A stretch of 64,000 bases of DNA from Streptomyces sp. CB02959 (GCF_002803155.1 NZ_NNBP01000024.1:62001-126000), one strand, 5' to 3'; positions 31,336 to 40,423 are shown, counted from the first letter of the stretch. Numbers and translations: made by a program. The notes: generated by a model not told the origin, from the sequence alone.

Positions 31336-33021
31336 GTGACTCTGACTGTCCGTGACCTCGAAAACCTTCGCTTCTCCGCACTCGAAAGCGCCAAGCAAGA
31401 ATGGGGACAGCTGACCCATCGCCTCGGAGGCTACAAAGATCGAGTGGACGCCCATATGCGCCTTCCGCTGAAGCGCGGCTGGTCCGGGGAAGCAGCCGAT
31501 GCGGCACAGAAGCGTATAAGCAGGCTCGGCGACAATTTCCAGTTCAGTAGCCAGGAATGCGCGCTGATCGAGACCACCCTGGACGGGGCCATCACCGAAC
31601 TTCGGGCGCAGCAGCAGGCTCTTCATCAGGCGTTGGACGAAGCCACTCAGAAGGGATACAAGGTCGCCCCGACTGGTGAGGTCATATACGCCAACGAGGG
31701 CGACATACCCACTGGAGACCCTGACGCCGGGACACCAGCCAAAGAGCAGGAGCGGCGTGCCCTTGAGGGGAGCATATTTTCGGTCCTGCGCAACGCGACA
31801 GAGGTAGACGCCCGCTACTGCATCGCTCTGGCACGGCTCCGTGTCGGTCGCGGACTTACCGTGGACCCCCTGGAGTCGCAAAGGGATGCCGGGGATGTTT
31901 CAAAAATTGCGGGAACCGCCGTCGGCCTCGAATCAGCTCCCACAAAGGGCACGGATCCGAAGAAAGTTCGGGACTGGTGGAGCGGTCTGAGCGAGGAGGA
32001 AAAGGAAGAACAGCTGGCACTAAATCCGAGCCTCATTGGAAATCTCGATGGAATCCTGGCCAAGACTCGCGACAGGGCGAACCAGGTCAACCTCGACCGG
32101 TTGATCTCCATGTACCCACCAGGCGCCACCATGTCACCAACAGCGCAGCGGCAGCTGGAAGGTTTCGTAGCGATCAAGATGCGTTTGGAGAGGGATACCG
32201 GGAAGGTGCCGGAACCTCTGTTGCTCGGAATCAGCCCGGAAGGGCAGGGGCGCGCAATCCTCTCATATGGCGACCCTGACACGGCAGACAATGTCGCCGC
32301 CTACGTGCCCGGACTCAATACGCAACTCAGGGATGTTGGAGGCGACGATGGTGACCGGGCATTGAATGTCTGGGATTCGGCCCAGACAGCTGACGGTGCG
32401 CACCATAAAACAGCGTCTATCGTGTGGCTTGGCTACGACGCTCCGCAGATGAACACGGATCGACTTTCGGAGACTGACCTTTCGATCGCCGGCAGGGAGC
32501 GTGGCCAGCAGGGCGGCGCGGCGTTCGGAAAGTTCCTGGATGGCATCCAGACCACGCATCAAGGTGAACGGCCACACGTGACAGCCATCGGACACAGTTA
32601 CGGGTCGTTCACAGTGGGGCAGGCCGCCCAACGCGAGGGGGGAATTCCCGCGGACGACATCATCTTGGTCGGCAGCCCTGGAACCGGAGCCCAAAAGGCC
32701 GACCAGCTTGGTGTGGGTGCAGACCACGTGTGGGTGGGTGCAGCAGAAAGCGATCCAGTCACCCATGCACCTTCCGACCTGGAACTCATCCCTGGTGGCG
32801 CCATTGCACATCTCAGGGATCCCCATGAACTGCACTTCGGACAGGACCCAGCCAGCACAGAGTTCGGTGGAAATCGGTTCTCCGTGGATCCGGGGGTTCC
32901 CTGGAACTCGCATTCCAGTTACTTCGATGACGGCGATGGACCTGAGGGTGAATCACTGAAAAACATGGGGCGGATTGTGACTGGGCATCCAGGGAACGTC
33001 TCCTTCCAGGAGCAACGATGA
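31336..33021 (+). CDS. Alpha/beta-hydrolase (DUF1023-like) with N-terminal ESX-type helical domain
   Basis: 561 residues, GTG start. Residues 1-110 are helical with HMRLPLKRGWSGEAADAAQKR (W-S-G/E as in WXG proteins), so the protein may be a type VII substrate. The C-terminal half is a hydrolase: AAYVPGLNTQLRDVGG, IVWLGYDAPQ, then the nucleophile elbow AIGHSYGSFTVG (Ser near 421) and DDIILVGSPGTGA. His candidates lie in HSSYFDD near the end. No cleavable signal peptide. The downstream lipoprotein gene overlaps the stop by 4 bases. This could be an exported toxin/enzyme with its lipoprotein partner, which is inference from gene order. Confidence 0.85.
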   Translation: MTLTVRDLENLRFSALESAKQEWGQLTHRLGGYKDRVDAHMRLPLKRGWSGEAADAAQKRISRLGDNFQFSSQECALIETTLDGAITELRAQQQALHQALDEATQKGYKVAPTGEVIYANEGDIPTGDPDAGTPAKEQERRALEGSIFSVLRNATEVDARYCIALARLRVGRGLTVDPLESQRDAGDVSKIAGTAVGLESAPTKGTDPKKVRDWWSGLSEEEKEEQLALNPSLIGNLDGILAKTRDRANQVNLDRLISMYPPGATMSPTAQRQLEGFVAIKMRLERDTGKVPEPLLLGISPEGQGRAILSYGDPDTADNVAAYVPGLNTQLRDVGGDDGDRALNVWDSAQTADGAHHKTASIVWLGYDAPQMNTDRLSETDLSIAGRERGQQGGAAFGKFLDGIQTTHQGERPHVTAIGHSYGSFTVGQAAQREGGIPADDIILVGSPGTGAQKADQLGVGADHVWVGAAESDPVTHAPSDLELIPGGAIAHLRDPHELHFGQDPASTEFGGNRFSVDPGVPWNSHSSYFDDGDGPEGESLKNMGRIVTGHPGNVSFQEQR

Positions 33022-33611
33022 ACATGATGCGCCGGCAAACATTCTCCCTCGCATGCGGCGCTATGGTGCTTGCATCAGGCTGCCTTAGTGGCTGTTCAGG
33101 CTTGAGAGGGGACACTCCCGAGCCAAGCATCAACGTGAAGCAGGCCGTCAAGCAGGTCGACTCCCTTCTGGACGGCACCTTCAAGGCGATAAATCCCCCG
33201 CTCAAATGGCGGGATGGGCCAGCCCACATGTCGGAAATCAAGAATTCGTTCACGAATACGGCGACTGGCGAAGTGCGCGTTTATCGACACCGCTATGTAC
33301 GCACAGAGCTCTCCAAGGCCAGGCTAACTAAGCTGCTCACGGTCATCATCGAGCACTGGAAGAAGGAGGGGTTCAATATTAGCTCTGCTAATTCCCGAGA
33401 ACCTTCAATTTCCGGTAAGTCATCAGACGGCCACGCTGTCGGTGTCTCTGTGGGCGGCTTCGGCGATGTCGAAATTTCTGCCTACATTGGCGCCCTATCT
33501 GACGGGTCCAGCAGTGACATCGATGGAGAGGAAGGCGACAAATTCCCCAAGGCTCCCAACGGTGGCCCGGACTACACCCCGGACCTGCGTGATCCCTACT
33601 GGTCCACGTAA
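33018..33611 (+). CDS. Lipoprotein, possible immunity or partner protein of the hydrolase
   Basis: 197 residues. The signal peptide has Arg residues (MNMMRRQTFSL), a hydrophobic core and a lipobox ending GCLSGC, so Cys near residue 26 is lipidated and the protein is anchored outside the membrane. The mature part has alternating strands and helices (HWKKEGFNISSAN, GVSVGGFGDVEISAYIG), as in small surface alpha/beta sandwich lipoproteins. It overlaps the hydrolase gene (ATGA). Overlap with a putative exported enzyme suggests an immunity role, but this is unproven. Confidence 0.78.
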   Translation: MNMMRRQTFSLACGAMVLASGCLSGCSGLRGDTPEPSINVKQAVKQVDSLLDGTFKAINPPLKWRDGPAHMSEIKNSFTNTATGEVRVYRHRYVRTELSKARLTKLLTVIIEHWKKEGFNISSANSREPSISGKSSDGHAVGVSVGGFGDVEISAYIGALSDGSSSDIDGEEGDKFPKAPNGGPDYTPDLRDPYWST

Positions 33612-33673
33612 CGCCCGCACTGAGACACCGCGAGCGTGATGACGCCCCAAAGCCGTAGCGCCCTGGCCGATGC

Positions 33674-34471
33674 TCAGTGCAACCGGCGGCGAGTGCGTCG
33701 CCGAGCACGACGCCTTCGCGCGTGCCAGTTGCCTGCCGCCTGGACCAGCAGGGTAATAGCCAGTGTGCCCCCAACCACAGCCAGAGCCCAGGGCCAGCCG
33801 GCGAGGAAGCCTGTTGCGAGTACGCAGCCGAGCACGAACAGGACCACCAGCCCAATGGGGACCGGCATCGACCTCGTCTGGACGCCGCCCGCGCTGATGG
33901 CGTGATCGCCCCCGGCGACGACGACGTTGGCGTTGCCGACAATGTGGAAGCGTGCGTTGAGGGCGTGAACGCGAGCGGTTGCAGGACAGCAGCCGAGCTG
34001 CTCGGCGATCTCGTTGAAGCTCCACTCCTCGATGTAGCGCAAGTAGGCGACTTCCTGCCGGCGCTGCTGCGGCATCAGCTGGATGAGTTCCGTGACTACC
34101 CGTGCTGCAACAAGATCCTCGGTACTGGCCGACGGAGCGATGGTGCTCCAGTTGACGATCCCCTGCTCGGCATGGTCCGCCGGATCCCCGTCGGCCCGAA
34201 GCACGGCCGCAGAGACGCACCGGGCGAGCCGGCGCCGGGCCACGGTGTAGAGCCAGGCGCGAGGGACCCTGATGCTGTCCCAGACGCGGAGGGCCTGCTC
34301 GAAGGTGTCCTGGACGAGCGCCTCGACATCGACGTCCTGCTCGGACAGCCGCCAAGCGGTTGCCCGCTGGCGAACCGACAGAACCAAAGGACGGTAGTAC
34401 AGCTCGTAGGCCGCCTCGAACGGCATCGTCGCCGTGGCGCCGCACTCGACACAGCAGTCCCCCTCGTTCAC
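33674..34471 (-). CDS. Sigma-70 family (ECF-like) factor with C-terminal membrane tail
   Basis: 265 residues from the GTG at 34471. Region 2: FEAAYELYYRPLVLSVRQRA, with DVEALVQDTFEQALRVWDSI. Region 4: LMPQQRRQEVAYLRYIEEWS, NEIAEQLGCCPATARVHALNAR. After about 200 residues come two hydrophobic segments (VPIGLVVLFVLGCVLATGFL and LAVVGGTLAITLLVQAAG) and an Arg-rich end. A sigma factor fused to membrane segments may be tethered until activated. Two Cys near the N-terminus (CCVEC) could be redox-sensing or bind metal. The GTGA overlap with the small gene upstream indicates coupling. Confidence 0.85.
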   Translation of the reverse strand: MNEGDCCVECGATATMPFEAAYELYYRPLVLSVRQRATAWRLSEQDVDVEALVQDTFEQALRVWDSIRVPRAWLYTVARRRLARCVSAAVLRADGDPADHAEQGIVNWSTIAPSASTEDLVAARVVTELIQLMPQQRRQEVAYLRYIEEWSFNEIAEQLGCCPATARVHALNARFHIVGNANVVVAGGDHAISAGGVQTRSMPVPIGLVVLFVLGCVLATGFLAGWPWALAVVGGTLAITLLVQAAGNWHARRRRARRRTRRRLH

Positions 34472-34632
34472 TGCGCGCCGCCGGCGGGCTTGTTGCCCTG
34501 AACCCGCGCGGCGGCCTCTGCCCTGGCCAGTTGGGCGCGGGCACGCAGCAGCAGGCTTTGGGCGAGGGCGTCGGCGACCTTCAGCACCGCGGGCGCGGTG
34601 CTGAGCAGCATCAGGGTCATGGGGTCCATCAT
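34468..34632 (-). CDS. Small hydrophobic/helical protein coupled to the sigma factor, 54 aa
   Basis: Starts at the double ATG 34632 after GGAAGG. MMDPMTLMLLSTAPAVLKVA, then DALAQSLLLRARAQLARAEA is one amphipathic-to-hydrophobic helix. Its stop overlaps the sigma gene start by 4 bases. It could be an anti-sigma or modulator peptide (inference from gene order). Too small for family assignment. Confidence 0.55.
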   Translation of the reverse strand: MMDPMTLMLLSTAPAVLKVADALAQSLLLRARAQLARAEAAARVQGNKPAGGAQ

Positions 34633-34739
34633 GGCGGCGTACCTTCCAGCGCGTCCCGCCATCAGCGGATCCCGAGCGGGGCACTTCGGCGGCTACCAGT
34701 TGGTGGCGCGCGGAGCCCGGTGCGTTTACTGCCCAATCC

Positions 34740-35180
34740 AAGATCTTTTGCGGCGGCCTCCCCCTCACCCGGATCTGCCGTCTGACCGCCGAACATCTCA
34801 CCCAGCGCGGAAAGAACGCCTACCTGCTCACCGGCAGGCACCACGCCCTGTTGCCACCGGCGATCGCCGCCCTTCTGCAGCAGCTGGCTGACACCCCGCA
34901 CACCCGTGCTCAACTCGTCCATGCCCACCGCGGCACAGGCTGGCTCTTCCCAGGTCTGGCCCCCGGCCAGCCGATCGACGCCGAGGCCATCACCTCAGAG
35001 CTCCGGGCCTTCGGTATCACCCCCCGTTCTGCCCGCAACGCGGCCCTGGCCGCGCAAGCCCAGGACCTGCCAGCCCAGGTCCTCGCCGACCTCTTGGGCC
35101 TGCACACCAACACCGCCGTTCGCTGGGCGAATTATGCAAAGACCTCGTGGGCCGACTACCTCGCCGCCCGCTCCGTGTAG
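34740..35180 (+). pseudogene. C-terminal remnant of a Streptomyces site-specific integrase-like protein
   Basis: The frame reads GLPLTRICRLTAEHLTQRGK, then LPPAIAALLQQLADTPHTRA, GTGWLFPGLAPGQPIDAEAI, ITPRSARNAALAAQAQDLPA, VLADLLGLHTNTAVRWANYA. This matches by eye the tail of a tyrosine-recombinase-like family common on Streptomyces plasmids. No N-terminal part or start codon remains. A shorter tail of the same kind is at 49245-49496. Confidence 0.65.
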
Positions 35181-35603
35181 AAGCGGGCCGGCCTGCACAA
35201 GGACACCTTGGGCTACCTTGCGGCACGCTCCGACAGCCTGTGACCGACCGGCACCCCCTCGCAAGCCGGACAGTTTCTGGTCGTGCACAGTTGGCGGTCT
35301 GCCAGAAGGTCTCGATCCCGGTAGCGGGACCAGGGTGACCAGCGTGAACTCAGCCGTTTCCATGTGTGACTGAATCCATGCGGAGTGTGATCCGCGGCTC
35401 TTCGATGACCCTCCAGCCGGGGTGCCAGTACCTGACCTTCCTGGGGGCATGGGGGCGGGGCAGCTCCGGACCTCCTTGCTACGGCCGTGTTCGCGACGAA
35501 AGCCCAACGGCTGGCGACCACTTGCTGGAAAATACTTGTCGGGTTGGAAAGTTCTTGTCAGTATGACGGGCGTCGGAAACATGAACGACGAGGGGGAATC
35601 GAC
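35181..35603. other. No gene seen
   Basis: Only antisense or weak open frames. GAGGGGG at about 35590 is the ribosome binding site of the next gene. Confidence 0.3.
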
Positions 35604-36023
35604 ATGGGGGAGTACGCCTCAAGCGATGCGGCTGCCACGCTGGCTCGCGCAGAGGAGCTGGGTTCCGTGGTCCGCAGAGGCACACGGTAGTTTGCCTGGT
35701 ATCAGGTCGTGTTCGGCTGTGGTGCCGGACTGCAGTTGCTCATCGTCGGTCTGCTGAAACCGCCGTACGCGGCGTCGTTCAGTGGTGTGGTCTTCGGTGC
35801 CGTCATGGCGGGATTGGGGGTGTACGCGGGCCGACAGCCCGTCGTCCGACGGGGGTTCGGAAAGCGGATCGCCATCACAGTCGGCGCCTGGGCGCTGCTC
35901 TATGCGGCGGTGCTGGTGCCCGGCTTCATCTGTTTCCAGGGTGCCGCTGCCTGGTGGATGCCAGGTGCAGTGGCGGTCGCTCTGCCCGGCCTGATCGGCG
36001 GATACCTGGAGGCCCGACGATGA
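35604..36023 (+). pseudogene. Membrane protein gene interrupted by one amber codon
   Basis: ATG 35604 follows GAGGGGG. The first 28 codons (MGEYASSDAAATLARAEELG, SVVRRGTR) end in TAG at 35688-35690, and the same frame continues FAWYQVVFGCGAGLQLLIVG with three more hydrophobic segments to 36023. Intact relatives have an aromatic residue, usually Trp, at this place, so TGG to TAG is the likely change. A restart at GTG 35709 would give a 104-residue truncated protein. The stop overlaps the regulator gene (ATGA), which matches the usual operon in this family. Confidence 0.8.
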
Positions 36024-36394
36024 CGGACCCGCACGACGCGATCACGGCACCGCCGGACGCCGACGCGGCGACCGGAGCCGCCGCACGCACCGGAAGCCAC
36101 CCGCGCCACGGGCTGGACGAGGTCATCCACGCCCCGGTGCGCTTCTCCATCGTGGCGACCCTGGCAGCCGCCGAGAAAGCCGAGTTCGCGTTCGTACGCG
36201 ATACGGTCGAGGTGAGCGACTCGGTCCTGTCGCGGCAGGTCGCCACCCTGGAGAAGGCCGGCTATGTCGCGGTCACCAAGGGGTACGTCGGCAAGCGTCC
36301 GCGCACCTGGCTCGCCCTCACGGCAGATGGCCGGGCCGTGTTCGCCGACCACTGCCGCGCCCTGCGCGCCATAGCGGGCGGTGCCGACGGCTGA
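36020..36394 (+). CDS. Winged-helix transcriptional regulator (MarR/ArsR-like)
   Basis: 124 residues. GLDEVIHAPVRFSIVATLAA, then FAFVRDTVEVSDSVLSRQVA, TLEKAGYVAVTKGYVGKRPR, TWLALTADGRAVFADHCRAL is the compact winged helix of the DNA-binding family seen beside small four-helix membrane proteins in Streptomyces. In that pairing the regulator controls the membrane protein gene; here the latter carries an amber codon. ATGA overlap with it. Confidence 0.85.
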   Translation: MTDPHDAITAPPDADAATGAAARTGSHPRHGLDEVIHAPVRFSIVATLAAAEKAEFAFVRDTVEVSDSVLSRQVATLEKAGYVAVTKGYVGKRPRTWLALTADGRAVFADHCRALRAIAGGADG

Positions 36395-36469
36395 CGCCGG
36401 TTGGGAGCCTCGCCATCGTGGCGACCGTTTCCTACGCCCCCAACCCGGTGGACCTATTCGGTCACGGCA

Positions 36470-37135
36470 CTAGCCATCGATCAAAGTGACCGTCTCTGCG
36501 AGCGGGGCCCGGTCGATGCGGTCGTGACACACGGCCGGGGCCTCGAACCCGATGGACACGCCGCAGAACAGGATCAGTCTCGGCGGGGGCAACACGGCCT
36601 GGGCGACGGTCCGGCAGTACACCGACCACGCCATCTGAGGGCAGCTGTGCAGCCCCTCGGCACGCAGCAGCAGCATGACGGTCTGAAGGTACATGCCGAG
36701 GTCGGCCCATTGGGCCGGTCCCATGTCGCGGTCGATGTAGCAGAACAAGGCCGCGGGCGCACCGAAGCAGTCCCAGTTCGCGGCAACGGCCGCCTCACGC
36801 GACCGCCGGTCCTCACGTGAGATTCCGAGCGCGGCATAGCGCTGCTCTGCGGCGGCGGATCGGCGCTCGCGGTACGGAGACTTCAGCTCGGGCGGGTACA
36901 TCTGGTACTCCCGCTCGTCCCCGGGGTCGCCTGCGGCCACCCGCTCGGCGGTGCGTTTCTTCAGCTCCGCCAGCGGCGCGCCAGTGAGCACGTAGACGTG
37001 CCAGGGTTGGAGGTTCGCCCCGGACGGTGATCGGGCTGCGGCGGACAAGACACGTTCCAGCGTTGCCCGGGAGATCGGCTCCCCGCTGAACCGGCGCACC
37101 GCCCGCCGGCTCGCAACCGCTTCGTAGACGTCCAA
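36470..37135 (-). CDS. Nitroreductase family oxidoreductase
   Basis: 221 residues from a TTG start at 37135 with AGGGAG 6 bases upstream. YEAVASRRAVRRFSGEPISR, then LERVLSAAARSPSGANLQPW is the FMN-binding opening. WADLGMYLQTVMLLLRAEGL and HSCPQMAW are typical of the middle, and the C-terminus has VSIGFEAP before the final helix. It is an FMN-dependent NAD(P)H reductase of nitro or enone compounds. It diverges from the SigJ-type sigma gene, with about 95 bases shared as promoter region. Confidence 0.88.
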   Translation of the reverse strand: MDVYEAVASRRAVRRFSGEPISRATLERVLSAAARSPSGANLQPWHVYVLTGAPLAELKKRTAERVAAGDPGDEREYQMYPPELKSPYRERRSAAAEQRYAALGISREDRRSREAAVAANWDCFGAPAALFCYIDRDMGPAQWADLGMYLQTVMLLLRAEGLHSCPQMAWSVYCRTVAQAVLPPPRLILFCGVSIGFEAPAVCHDRIDRAPLAETVTLIDG

Positions 37136-37229
37136 GACAAGCTCCCTGCATATCGACTCCGGCCCCGCCAGCCACCTGGTGTCGGGACCCTCTACGGTGG
37201 TGACGGTCGGCGACGGGGAGAGGTGACAG

Positions 37230-38132
37230 GTGAGCGCGCACGACGGCCTCGCAGAGGGCTTCGAGACGCACCGCAGCCGACTGCGCGCGGTCGCCCAGCG
37301 CATGCTCGGCTCGCACAGCGAGGCGGAGGACGCCGTCCAGGAAGCCTGGCTGCGGCTGGCTCGGACGGAAGCCGACGCCGTGCACAACCTGGGCGGATGG
37401 CTCACGACCACGGTCTCCCGCATCTGCCTCGACATGCTGCGGGCCCGCGTATCACGGCGGGAGGACCCAGCTGGCCATCCGGTGCCCGATGAGGTCCCAG
37501 ATCCCGCTGCGGGTGGTCACCCGGAACAGGAGGCAGTGCTGGCCGACTCGGTGGGCCGCGCCCTTCTGGTCGTGCTGGACCGGCTGGGCCCCGCCGAGCG
37601 TGTCGCGTTCGTGCTGCACGACATCTTCGCCGTGCCGTTCGACGAGATCGCCCCCATCGTGGACCGTTCCCTCGCCGCTGCGAAGCAGCTCGCGAGCCGG
37701 GCCCGGCGCAAGGTCCGGGGCGCCCCCGCCGTCCCCGGCGCGGAGCTCGCCCGGCAGCGGCTCGTGATCGAGGCGTTCCTGGCGGCGGCGCGAGCGGGCG
37801 ACATCGAAGCGGTCCTCGCGGTGCTGGCGCCCGACGCCGTACGACGTGCGGACCGCGCGGCCCTTCCAGAGGGCAGGCCGGTCGAGGTGCGCGGTGCGCG
37901 GGCCGTGGCGGAGGAGATCGTCGTCTTCGGACGGAACGCGCACGTCGCGGAGCCGGTACTCATCGGCGGCGCCGTGGGGATCGCGGTTGCGCCGTACGGA
38001 CGACTGCAGCTCGCCCTTACCGTCACGATCGCCTGCGAGAGGATCACCGGGTACGAACTCATCGCCGACCCGAACCGACTTCAGCAACTTGATCTGGCCC
38101 TCCTCGACGAAGCCATCACCCTCGGCGGCTAA
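37230..38132 (+). CDS. SigJ-type ECF sigma factor with SnoaL-like C-terminal domain
   Basis: 300 residues, GTG start after GGGAGAGG. Region 2: FETHRSRLRAVAQRMLGSHS, EAEDAVQEAWLRLAR. Region 4: LDRLGPAERVAFVLHDIFAV, PFDEIAPIVDRSLAAAKQLA. From about residue 175, RQRLVIEAFLAAARAGDIEA, VLAVLAPDAVRRAD begins the SnoaL/NTF2-like domain that marks the ECF41/SigJ group and modulates activity. Partners in this group are usually oxidoreductases or carboxymuconolactone decarboxylases; the divergent nitroreductase fits loosely. Confidence 0.92.
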   Translation: MSAHDGLAEGFETHRSRLRAVAQRMLGSHSEAEDAVQEAWLRLARTEADAVHNLGGWLTTTVSRICLDMLRARVSRREDPAGHPVPDEVPDPAAGGHPEQEAVLADSVGRALLVVLDRLGPAERVAFVLHDIFAVPFDEIAPIVDRSLAAAKQLASRARRKVRGAPAVPGAELARQRLVIEAFLAAARAGDIEAVLAVLAPDAVRRADRAALPEGRPVEVRGARAVAEEIVVFGRNAHVAEPVLIGGAVGIAVAPYGRLQLALTVTIACERITGYELIADPNRLQQLDLALLDEAITLGG

Positions 38133-38736
38133 CCAACCGCCGAGTGGCATAGCGAGCAGGTGTCGGCAAACGATTGACGACAGGCGCAGCGCGCATCCAA
38201 TGAACCCCGACAGAGTTCCACCACTCGGCGAACACCGGCTCGGGTCCCGGCTCCCACCAGGCGCCGGGGAACAGCACTGGTGGCAGGGCAGTCCACAGCT
38301 GCCAGGTCGAAGGATTCCCGGTATCGGGTCGGCCTCGCCGGCGTCGCGCTAAACCAGGCCCGCGGCGAGGACGGCACCCGCAAGACGAAGCGGCGTACCC
38401 GCACCGCGGCCGCGCGCCGCGACGGGCGCGAGCTGAGCCCGGCAGGTCCCCATACGGGAAGGGACCTTCTGCGTTGCCCGGCCGGAGGAGGTCTCAGACC
38501 GGGTATTCGTTGGGGAGCTGCATGCCGGGGTGGCCGTTGACCAGGTTCGGCTTCAGGTGCACACGGCATGGTCGCCGGCGGCCCGCATCCTGGCGGTCGC
38601 CTCCTTGCTCGTCGCCCCAGCCCGGCCGCCGTCGGCCTGGTGGAGCTCGCGCCCGCCGCCCCGGGCCGGTCTGCCGGCCGAGGCTGCCCGTCGGTCCGCC
38701 CTCGGGCCGAGCTCGTCTCGCGATGGTGGTGTTCCG
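38133..38736. other. No assignable gene
   Basis: Several overlapping frames on both strands have no start and no family resemblance. GGTGGTGTTCCGG is repeated in tandem just at the left edge of repeat copy 2. Confidence 0.3.
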
Positions 38737-39243
38737 GGTGGTGTTCCGGGTGGTGAATTGCTGTCCCTCATAGGGGACAGCAATCCCCTATGAGGGACAG
38801 CAGTCCAGTTCGTGGGGTACCCAGTGCGCGGCCGCGGCATCACGGCGGCTCTGTTGCGGCGCACACTCCACGACAGGGCTGGTTGTTCAGGCAAGTCAGG
38901 TCCCCGGGAAGTGTCGGGCAACTCCTTCTGACCAGCTCAGCCGGTCAGCTCAAGGAAGTCCTTCACCACGGGGACACCGCGGCGGCGCACCAGGGCGCTG
39001 CGCAGTTCGGTGAGAGCGCTGTTGCCGCGCGCGGAGCTGACGCCGCCCATCAAGTCCACGGCGTGCCGTGCGGTCTCGACTGTGCCGTCCAGGTCGTCCA
39101 AGGCGAGGTAGGCGGACGCCTTCCGGATCAGGTAAATGGCGGCTCCGCGCGGCTCCTTCTCGGCGTCGTACGGGTCGGCGTGCGTGGCGGCGGCGGTGAA
39201 GTGCTCCAGGGCGCGGGCCGGATCGTGCAGGCTCAGGGCGGCC
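38737..39243. repeat. 507-bp direct repeat, copy 2
   Basis: Nearly identical to 23021-23527 in the same orientation, 15.7 kb away. It includes the hairpin at about 38760-38801 and the 3' end of the intact regulator gene. Confidence 0.95.
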
Positions 39244-40304
39244 GACGCGGCGGCCTGGTGGATCTCGCCGGTGTTGACCCAGTACATCGTCGGCAGGTCG
39301 GCAGTTGCGGGGAAGCCGTTGTCGTACACGGCCAGGGCGTCGTCGATCGCCCGGTATGCGGCGGCCGGTTCGCCTGCGAGGGAGTGCGCGCGGGCCCGTC
39401 GGATGTGGAGCATGGTCAAGGCTCGCGGGGAGGTGATGCGGTCGCGGTGCACCAGCGCGCCGTTGAGTAGGTCGAGTGCGCTGCGGGGGTCGGGGGTGGT
39501 GCTGCCGTAGCGGACGTTCGCCCAGAAGGCGGCGACGATCGCGCCGGTGGTGTGGTCTCCGGAGCTGGCGGCGGCCCGCAACGCGGCACACAGGTGCTTC
39601 TCGGCCGCGGCGACGTCGCCGGTGTCGTAGGCGCACCAGCCCGCCAGGCGGGAGGCTTCGGCAGCACTGGCGTACAGGCGTCGGCCGGTGGCTTCGGCGT
39701 AGGAGTTGTTGCGCAAGAACCGGTTGATGAGCCGCACTTCGGCGCGGGCAGCGTCGTAGACGTAGTCGGCGCCCAGGTCGTCGTCCAGGTGGCGAAGCTC
39801 GTCCAGCCGGATGTCGAACCTGTCGGCGACGTTCTTGCCGATCTTGCGGCCGGTGACGGCGTTGGAGGGGGCGGCGATGGCCCATTGGGCGATAGCCGCA
39901 GCGACGGTGCCGCCTCCAGCAGTGAGAAAGCCACGTCGGTCCACGGTGGGCCCTCCGGCGTCGTCGAGTGCGGTAATCGTTCCCTCCGGGGTCCACGGCA
40001 ACTCCCATACGGCACTGTGATCCCGAATGCCGAGAAGCAACCAGTGCGGCCACGTCCGTGTTCGTACCTCGGAGGCCGGGATCTCCAGCACGGCGGCCAT
40101 GGCGAGCTGCGTGTGCTCGGTGGGAACCTGCGGACGTACGAGCCGGGTCCAGCGGCTCACCTTCTCCTTGCGGCAGCCGAGGCCGCCGTAGCCCAGGGAC
40201 CTGTGCTTGGCGGACACGCGCCGTAAGTAGTCCTCGCTGGTCCAACCCTTCAGTGCCAGCACCTGGTTGAGCGGGTGCCGGTCCGCTAACGCGCCCTCGA
40301 CCAC
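38937..40304 (-). CDS. XRE-type regulator with TPR domain, divergent from the peptide cluster
   Basis: 455 residues from GTG 40304, with GGAAGGGGG 6 bases upstream. Residues about 1-90 contain a helix-turn-helix (HPLNQVLALKGWTSEDYLRR, RKEKVSRWTRLVRPQVPTEH, AMAAVLEIPASEV). A short DRRGFLTAGGGTVAAAIAQW segment follows, then about 290 residues of helical TPR-like repeats (GDVAAAEKHLCAALRAAASS, AYRAIDDALAVYDNG). Such regulators in Streptomyces respond to small ligands or peptides and often flank specialised peptide clusters. Direct repeats at 40387-40423 in the divergent gap are its likely binding sites. A 3'-terminal copy occurs at 23221. Confidence 0.85.
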   Translation of the reverse strand: MVEGALADRHPLNQVLALKGWTSEDYLRRVSAKHRSLGYGGLGCRKEKVSRWTRLVRPQVPTEHTQLAMAAVLEIPASEVRTRTWPHWLLLGIRDHSAVWELPWTPEGTITALDDAGGPTVDRRGFLTAGGGTVAAAIAQWAIAAPSNAVTGRKIGKNVADRFDIRLDELRHLDDDLGADYVYDAARAEVRLINRFLRNNSYAEATGRRLYASAAEASRLAGWCAYDTGDVAAAEKHLCAALRAAASSGDHTTGAIVAAFWANVRYGSTTPDPRSALDLLNGALVHRDRITSPRALTMLHIRRARAHSLAGEPAAAYRAIDDALAVYDNGFPATADLPTMYWVNTGEIHQAAASAALSLHDPARALEHFTAAATHADPYDAEKEPRGAAIYLIRKASAYLALDDLDGTVETARHAVDLMGGVSSARGNSALTELRSALVRRRGVPVVKDFLELTG

Positions 40305-40386
40305 GCCTGTCCCCCTTCCCGGAACCGCACACGGGTGTTCAGTGTGGCGGGGGAGCGGTTCGGCCACAGCCTGTTCCCGCCGGAAG

Positions 40387-40423
40387 GCAACCAGCGCAAC
40401 CAGAGGCAACGGCAGGCAACCAG
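40387..40423. promoter_or_regulatory. Helically phased direct repeats in the divergent promoter gap
   Basis: GCAACCAG occurs at 40387, 40396 and 40416, and a variant GCAACGGC at 40406, so spacing is 9-10 bases, about one helical turn. They lie between the regulator start and the peptide gene. TAGGAC at 40459-40464 could be the -10 box for the peptide gene. Confidence 0.55.
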
